Assembly: GCA_963714145.1 (NCBI GenBank)
Contig: OY970235.1
Location: 5,642,001-5,706,000, forward strand
Origin: JBBWZH01 sp035544115
GTDB lineage: Bacteria > Actinomycetota > Actinomycetes > Mycobacteriales > CADCTP01
DNA length: 64,000 nucleotides
Reading direction: 5' to 3'
Below, one piece after another: positions 59,703 to 64,000 of the stretch. The position numbers were made by a program, and so were the translations under genes. Positions within the stretch are counted from its first letter, which is position 1; every line of letters begins with the position of its first letter. The notes below the pieces were generated by a model, which saw nothing but the letters and a program-made list of their open reading frames with translations, made no database searches and was not told the origin of the DNA.

Positions 59703-60341
59703 TCACTGCAAGGATCGGTCGAAGAGAATCTCGAGCTCGTCGACTGTCGTGGTCAGGCCCGTATGGTGGACACCGATCATGCCCACGGCGGCGGCGCCGC
59801 GGACGTTCGCGGCGAGGTCGTCCACGAAGACGCAGGCACTGGGCGGCACCCGCAACTGGGCCGCGGCCATCAGGTAGATCTCTGGTTCCGGTTTGCGTGC
59901 GCCCACCTCGCCGGAGATCACGACCGCGTCGAAGAGGTCGGCCCACCCCTCGGTTGGGTAGCTGAACCCCCAGGAGTTCGACACCAGCCCGGTGCGCACA
60001 CCGGCCACGTGCAGCCGCCGGACCACGTCGATCATGGAGGTCTCCGCCTCCATCCCGGCGAACATCCGGGACAGCAGGCCGGTGGGCTCGGCGGTGCTGC
60101 CGTCCGGCCGGACCAGCTCAGCGATCAACCGGCGCTCGAACTCCTCCGGCGTCAGCCGCCCCGTCTCCAGGTCGTGCGCGACGTTCCCGGGCGCGTCTGC
60201 GGCCAGCCAGCCGTGCATCAACTCGCGGAAGCGGGCACGATCGAGCCGATCCTCGGCCAGCCACCGCCGGAACGAGTCGGCCGGCGGAGTCGTGAGCACA
60301 CCGCCGTAGTCGATGAGCAACGCCTCGGGTTGGCCGGTCAC
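59703..60341 (-). CDS. HAD-superfamily hydrolase
   Basis: A 212-residue HAD-IA hydrolase. Motif I is LIDYGGVL (nucleophile Asp; the second acidic residue of DxD is not a plain Asp, as in the epoxide-hydrolase-N/haloacid dehalogenase-like group), motif II LVSNSWG, motif III GARKPEPEIY and motif IV FVDDLAANVRGA. It is likely a small-molecule phosphatase, substrate unknown. GTG 60341 is the first good start. Its upstream side runs into a GC-rich tandem repeat. Confidence 0.85.
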   Translation of the reverse strand: MTGQPEALLIDYGGVLTTPPADSFRRWLAEDRLDRARFRELMHGWLAADAPGNVAHDLETGRLTPEEFERRLIAELVRPDGSTAEPTGLLSRMFAGMEAETSMIDVVRRLHVAGVRTGLVSNSWGFSYPTEGWADLFDAVVISGEVGARKPEPEIYLMAAAQLRVPPSACVFVDDLAANVRGAAAVGMIGVHHTGLTTTVDELEILFDRSLQ

Positions 60342-60449
60342 CGCCCCAGGTCTACACGACGCACCGGTTCCGCCGCGACCGCACCGCCCCTTGCTGGCGG
60401 TACATCAGCGAGCGCTCCATCGCCGGCCGATACCTCGTGCACGGTGTCC

Positions 60450-60612
60450 GGCGGACCGGCGCGATGTCCGGCGTCCCGGCGAGGCGTCCCGGCGGCTCGG
60501 CGGACCGGCGAGGCGTCCCGGCGGACCGGCCAGGCGTCCCGGCGGACCGGCGGACCGGCGAGGCGTCCCGGCGGCTCGGCGGACCGGCGAGGCGTCCCGG
60601 CGGACCGGCGCC
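60450..60612. repeat. Composite tandem repeat (21- and 29-bp units)
   Basis: Five copies of a core AGGCGTCCCGGCGG spaced 21 or 29 bp apart; the extra 8 bp is CGGCGGAC or CTCGGCGG. It lies between the HAD gene and the CpaE-like gene, both on the minus strand. No unique spacers. Confidence 0.8.
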
Positions 60613-60627
60613 AACTGGCAGGCGGCG

Positions 60628-61938
60628 CTACCCGGCGGGGCGGCCGTAGCTGGCGGTGCGGCGCCGGCGGCGTTGCCGTTGCGGCGGCGGCCGGTCGAGC
60701 AACCGGCAGGCCAGGGCGACGATGCCCTGCCGCAGACGGCTGTCCGGGGCGACCTCGGCGAGCGTCCGACCGACACCGAGCGCCGCGTCTACCGCCGCGC
60801 CGTCGTCGGGTAGGTAGGTCAAGTCGGTGACGCCGGCGTAGCGGGACAGGGCGACAGCGATCTCCCGCTCCGGCTCGCCGGGGATCACGCCGCCGCGTAA
60901 CCGGTTCACCACGACGAACGGTGCACAGCCGGGCAGGACGTCGCGCAGCTCGGCAATCGCCCGGACGAGCCGCTGCAGCGCGACCGGATCGGCGCCGCCG
61001 ACACAGATGACGGTGTCCGCGGCAGCCAGCACGGCCAGCGTCGCGCCATTGCGGCGCGGCGCGGCCGTGTCGTACGTGATCTCCTCATCGCGTTCCAGAC
61101 TGAACCCGCAGTCGACCACGGTGACCTCGGTGAGCCGCCGCGCATGGTCCAGCACCGCGTCGATCGCGCCGGCCCGGATCTCCGGCCAGCGGTCCGCCCG
61201 CACGATGCCGGTGAGCACCCGCAGCCTCGGCCGGACCGCCCAGGCGAGCCGGGCAAGCTCGGCCGCGTCGAGCCGCCCCCCGGCAGCGTGGCGGCAGGCG
61301 GCAGCCAGCCCTGGCGACTCGTCCAGCAGGCCGAGGAGCTGCGCGACGACTCCACCGTAGACGTCGGCGTCGATCACCATGGCCGAGATGCCGAGCCGGG
61401 ACACCTCGTCGGCCAGGGCCACGGACAACGTCGTCCGGCCCGGCGCTCCGGTCGGCCCCCAGACCGCCACGACCCGGCCCAGGCCGGGTGGCACGGGTGG
61501 CGCCGGCGGCGGCGTGGTCAGCTGTGGCAGCGCATCGCGGGGATCACCGACCACCCGGGCGGCCTCGCTGGTGGCGAGCGCCGAGACCGCCTGAACGACC
61601 GCCTCGGCGATTGTGGCCGCACCGGCTGTCGCCGGCAGCACCTGACCGACGCCGAGCTGCCGCAACCGCCGCTCGGCATCGGCATCGCCCGGGTCGACCA
61701 ACCCGACCACCGCCACGCCGGCCGCCGCGAGCCGGACCACCGCGTCCCGGTCGAGGCGCCGCAGATCCGACGAGAGAAGAGCGGCCCGGGCCGTTCCGGC
61801 GGCCGCGGCCGCGAGCAACTCGGCGAGGTCCACGCAGCGCCGGACCACCGTGAGCCCATGATCGGCCTGCCCCAACTCGGAAACCAGGTCGGCCTCCCAG
61901 CTTGCGCCGGTGACAGCAGTCAGCACCGGAACGCTCAT
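60628..61938 (-). CDS. CpaE/TadZ-like MinD/ParA-type ATPase
   Basis: A 436-residue protein. An N-terminal receiver-like domain (residues 1 to about 110) is followed by a Pro-rich linker and a ParA/MinD-type ATPase domain with a deviant Walker A: WGPTGAPGRTTLSVALADEV in two parts, WGPTGAPGRTTL being the loop (Arg instead of the usual Lys). MVIDADVYGG, VDCGFSLE and VVVNRLRGG are family-like. Such proteins localise Tad/Flp pilus or related secretion machinery. The start ATG 61938 overlaps the SAF gene stop (ATGA). No pilin, CpaF or TadC gene is in the window. Confidence 0.82.
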   Translation of the reverse strand: MSVPVLTAVTGASWEADLVSELGQADHGLTVVRRCVDLAELLAAAAAGTARAALLSSDLRRLDRDAVVRLAAAGVAVVGLVDPGDADAERRLRQLGVGQVLPATAGAATIAEAVVQAVSALATSEAARVVGDPRDALPQLTTPPPAPPVPPGLGRVVAVWGPTGAPGRTTLSVALADEVSRLGISAMVIDADVYGGVVAQLLGLLDESPGLAAACRHAAGGRLDAAELARLAWAVRPRLRVLTGIVRADRWPEIRAGAIDAVLDHARRLTEVTVVDCGFSLERDEEITYDTAAPRRNGATLAVLAAADTVICVGGADPVALQRLVRAIAELRDVLPGCAPFVVVNRLRGGVIPGEPEREIAVALSRYAGVTDLTYLPDDGAAVDAALGVGRTLAEVAPDSRLRQGIVALACRLLDRPPPQRQRRRRRTASYGRPAG

Positions 61939-62804
61939 CGGCCACCGCCGAGCTGGGCACCGGCACCTGGCCCGGCACCGTGCCGGCTCAGCGGCTCGGA
62001 CGAGACACCGCCGCTTCCGGCCGGCCGAACACCGCTCATCGGCCGGGAGCTGCCGGACCACCGGGCGTCCACTGGCCCGAGACCGCCGATCGGCCGGAAG
62101 TCGCTGGTCTGCCGGAAGCCGCCGGGTGTGCCGGGCGCCAGGCAGTTGGCTGCCGAGATCGGGTCGGGCCGACCGGCCGGAACCGGCCCGTCCAGCAGCA
62201 CCAGCCGGATCGTGGCCTCGGCACCGAGTGCCGCCACCACCCGCTCCGCCTGGTCGGCGCGGATCCGCACGATCAGCTGGAGCGCACCCGCGCTGACCGA
62301 GAGCGCCCCGCCGCCGTTCGCCCGAACCTCCTGCACCGCGACGCCGCCGAGCACCCGAACCGGCGGGCACCCCTTCGCAGTGGACCAGACGTCGACCAGC
62401 TGCCCGCGCGTCACCGCCGGCGCGTTCTCCGGCTTGACCGGAATGCTCACGAGCACCCCGGCCGGACGGCTGCCCAGCGCGGCGGCTGGCAGCAACTCGC
62501 CGGCCCGGAACGAACGGCTCACTGCGTGGCCAGCCGGAGATCGAGTCGTCTGAAGGTAGACGGGCGCACTGTCGAACAACCGGACCCGGGCTGGTCGCAC
62601 GTCCGCGGTTGTCAACGTGGTGCCGGCTGCCACGTCCCGAGCCAACGCCCACACCCGCACGGATCGATCGGCTGCCGCAACGATGCGCGTAACCAACACA
62701 ACCGACATCAGCACCAGCAGGACGCCAACGATGATCCGAAGATCCAGCCAGGACGGGCGCCGAACCCGATTTGCCGGGGGCGACGCGGGGACAGGAGAGG
62801 ACAC
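61935..62804 (-). CDS. SAF-domain (CpaB/RcpC-like) membrane protein
   Basis: A 289-residue membrane-anchored protein: one N-terminal transmembrane helix (IIVGVLLVLMSVVLVTRIVAA) followed by an SAF domain (ARDVAAGTTLTTADVRPARV, then SRSFRAGELLPAAAL) as in CpaB/RcpC of Tad pili, and a long disordered Ser/Gly/Arg-rich tail. The GTG at 62804 has AAGGAG 6 nt upstream; the open frame extends to 62882 without such a site. Overlaps the CpaE-like gene by 4 nt, so the two act together. Confidence 0.78.
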   Translation of the reverse strand: MSSPVPASPPANRVRRPSWLDLRIIVGVLLVLMSVVLVTRIVAAADRSVRVWALARDVAAGTTLTTADVRPARVRLFDSAPVYLQTTRSPAGHAVSRSFRAGELLPAAALGSRPAGVLVSIPVKPENAPAVTRGQLVDVWSTAKGCPPVRVLGGVAVQEVRANGGGALSVSAGALQLIVRIRADQAERVVAALGAEATIRLVLLDGPVPAGRPDPISAANCLAPGTPGGFRQTSDFRPIGGLGPVDARWSGSSRPMSGVRPAGSGGVSSEPLSRHGAGPGAGAQLGGGR

Positions 62805-63135
62805 CAGTGGCTCCTTGGCACGGACGGGGACAAACTTGACCGACGCATCTTTGCGCATCCGGACACTGGCGCACCGTGACACCCCACAGGCGCAGCTCTC
62901 GTCTCAGACAGTGCTGATGCAGGTCAGAGACCATGGATGAGACACCAACCGAGCGCGACCGCGATGAACGTCCGATCCCGGCCGGCAGCGCCCGCAGCAA
63001 GCCAACGCGCGCCAACTGGGGACAACGTGAGGTCAGCCTGTGGACGAAGGCAACGGCGCTCCGCTTGCCGATGCCACACTGTCGGTAACGATCCGGATTC
63101 AGACCATGTTGTGTACTTCTGAGCGAGAGGACGCG
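62805..63135. promoter_or_regulatory. Intergenic region between the SAF gene and the divergent HTH gene
   Basis: A 331-bp spacer with divergent promoters expected. I see no strong -10/-35 pair; TACTTC at 63114-63119 is a weak candidate for the HTH gene. AAGGAG before GTG 62804 is a clear ribosome binding site. Nothing else identified. Confidence 0.25.
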
Positions 63136-63375
63136 ATGGCCGGCGATAGGTTTCTTACGCTGAGCGATGTCGCTGAGATCCTCAACATCTCGGCGTCCCA
63201 AACGTACGCGCTTGTGCGGAGTGGCACCCTGCCTGCGATCAAGATCGGCGGCAGAGGGCAATGGCGAGTTGAGCGGACCCAATTGGAGACATACATCGAG
63301 CGCATGTACGACGAGACCCGCCGATTCGTTGAAGCGCATCCACTTGGCCGCGATGAGCCGTTGCCCCCGGACTGA
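63136..63375 (+). CDS. Helix-turn-helix (excisionase/BldC-like) DNA-binding protein
   Basis: A 79-residue protein with a winged-helix/MerR-type domain: LTLSDVAEILNISASQTYALVRSGTLPAIKIGGRGQWRV (helix-turn-helix then wing; given as LTLSDVAEILNIS and GGRGQWRV), followed by a helical tail (LETYIERMYDETRRFV). Such small excisionase-family proteins act as transcription regulators; BldC itself is shorter and different in sequence. ATG 63136 has GAGAGG upstream; an upstream GTG at 63040 lacks one. Divergent from the SAF/CpaE-like pair, so probably its regulator. Confidence 0.8.
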   Translation: MAGDRFLTLSDVAEILNISASQTYALVRSGTLPAIKIGGRGQWRVERTQLETYIERMYDETRRFVEAHPLGRDEPLPPD

Positions 63376-63407
63376 CGCCCGCTTGTTGCAACCACCACCG
63401 ACCCTGG

Positions 63408-63963
63408 TCACCAGATACGGACGACCGCTACCGCGGTGAACGGGACTGTTCGGACGCCGTGCACCGTGCCGGCCCGCCGGGGTTCCCCCGGCGGGTGTTC
63501 GGCGATCTCGATGAAATCGGCGCCGACCCGATCGAGGGTGCCAGCCACTACCGAGCCATCGATCAGCACCATCTGAACGGGGCTCCGATCGCGGGCCACG
63601 CCACGCGCCGCACGGCGGAAGTCGAGGCGGGCGCCTACCTTTCCCTCGCTGCCGGGCACGGCCGACATCGCACCGAGCCCGCCGATCGCCATGACCGCCG
63701 CGACAGCCACCATCACGTGCCGGTCGGCCTGTTCGGCCAACAGCAGCCAGTCGGCGCCAACCCGGTCGAGCCGGCCTGACAGTCGGCCGGCTCCCCGGCA
63801 GCTCGACCTCGACCTGATGACCGACCACCGGTCGGAGCCGGTCGATCAGCCGAAGCTGCCCGACCTCGTAGCGGATCCGCTCGCTCACCTCCGCCTCGAA
63901 CTCCGCCGCGTCGTACGCCTCGGCCTGCGCTTCCAGGTCGTCGAACAGCCGCTGCCAGCGCAC
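63408..63963 (-). pseudogene. Hypothetical protein gene interrupted by a frameshift
   Basis: Two pieces of one gene in different frames. The first (from GTG 63963, GGGGAGG upstream) encodes VRWQRLFDDLEAQAEAYDAAEF and, up to VEVELPG, an acidic helical part. The second, up to 63408, contains AGRLSGRLDRVGADWLLLAE, DGSVVAGTLDRVGADFIEIAEH and TVPFTAVAVV, two similar LDRVGAD(W/F) segments suggesting an internal repeat. The frames join perfectly if GGGG at 63793-63796 (minus strand) were GGG. Either a real 1-nt insertion or a sequencing error; the intact length would be about 185 residues. Family unknown to me. Quoted in pieces. Confidence 0.6.
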
Positions 63964-64000
63964 CGGCACCTCCCCGATTCCGGTCACTTCCGACCATGCA

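Noticed and set aside
60628..63987. A single 1119-codon minus-strand frame
   Set aside because: Joins the true CpaE-like gene (from 61938) with out-of-frame sequence through the SAF gene, antisense HTH gene and the broken gene; the middle part is not protein-like.

Overview
The window is chromosomal DNA from a high-GC actinobacterium, most likely of the Micromonosporaceae (Micromonospora/Actinoplanes type). The base composition is strongly G+C-rich, proteins are rich in Ala/Gly/Pro/Arg, GTG starts are common, and several genes have a TAnnnT hexamer 6-7 nt before the start codon, as expected for leaderless actinobacterial mRNAs. From memory, many genes occur in the same order as Mycobacterium tuberculosis Rv3198c-Rv3212: uvrD2, mycoredoxin, nudC, adnB/adnA, a lipV-like hydrolase, an alkyltransferase-like protein, moeZ, a DUF3152 protease, a FasR-like TetR, DUF3107, a ferritin-like protein, rhlE and a beta-propeller protein. 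No phage, insertion sequence, CRISPR array, rRNA or tRNA gene was seen.

Layout. 1-8 kb: the 5' part of uvrD2 (running off the left edge), mycoredoxin, an ANTAR protein, a uridine-kinase-like protein with a degenerate P-loop, nudC, and two coupled M16 peptidase genes whose low-complexity tails have opposite charge. 8-16 kb: a multi-pass membrane protein, a selenium-binding/methanethiol oxidase protein, a DUF2510 protein, an M20 peptidase, a secreted 5'-nucleotidase and an EEP-family protein. 16-23 kb: the AdnA/AdnB helicase-nuclease pair. 23.4-24.5 kb: an AT-richer RelA/SpoT-like gene with an apparent frameshift, followed by a small partner gene. 24.5-29 kb: alkyltransferase-like protein, MoeZ, DUF3152 protease, alpha/beta hydrolase and an NAD-dependent epimerase. 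29.5-32.5 kb: Ku and a split LigD (separate ligase and polymerase genes), a bacterial NHEJ locus.

33-44 kb: FasR-like regulator, DUF3107, ferritin-like protein, RhlE helicase, beta-propeller protein, hydrolase, DUF2236 protein, F420/PPOX-type protein, a RecB-like Fe-S nuclease overlapping a Gly/Trp-tailed membrane protein, and a PHP phosphoesterase. 44-52 kb: a PH-domain membrane protein with a 53-residue membrane peptide gene just upstream, DUF6758, NUDIX, a CAP-domain protein, MaoC, CorA with a long structured leader, DUF2332 and a solitary WXG100 protein. 52-60 kb: tryptophan 2,3-dioxygenase, PruA, an exported protein pair, DUF6912, patatin, WS/DGAT and a HAD hydrolase. 60.6-64 kb: a CpaE/TadZ-like ATPase and a CpaB-like SAF protein, a divergent HTH protein, and a gene interrupted by a frameshift.

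Themes: DNA end processing and repair (UvrD2, AdnAB, Ku, LigD, RecB-like nuclease); redox and nucleotide housekeeping (mycoredoxin, NudC, MoeZ); and many short tandem repeats, both between genes (9.16-9.37, 49.78-49.99 and 60.45-60.61 kb) and inside genes (adnB, the M16 pair, DUF2332). The observations most worth following are the RelA/SpoT-like two-gene unit, the oppositely charged M16 tails, the corA leader with upstream ORFs, and the small AT-richer membrane-peptide gene at 45.0 kb.
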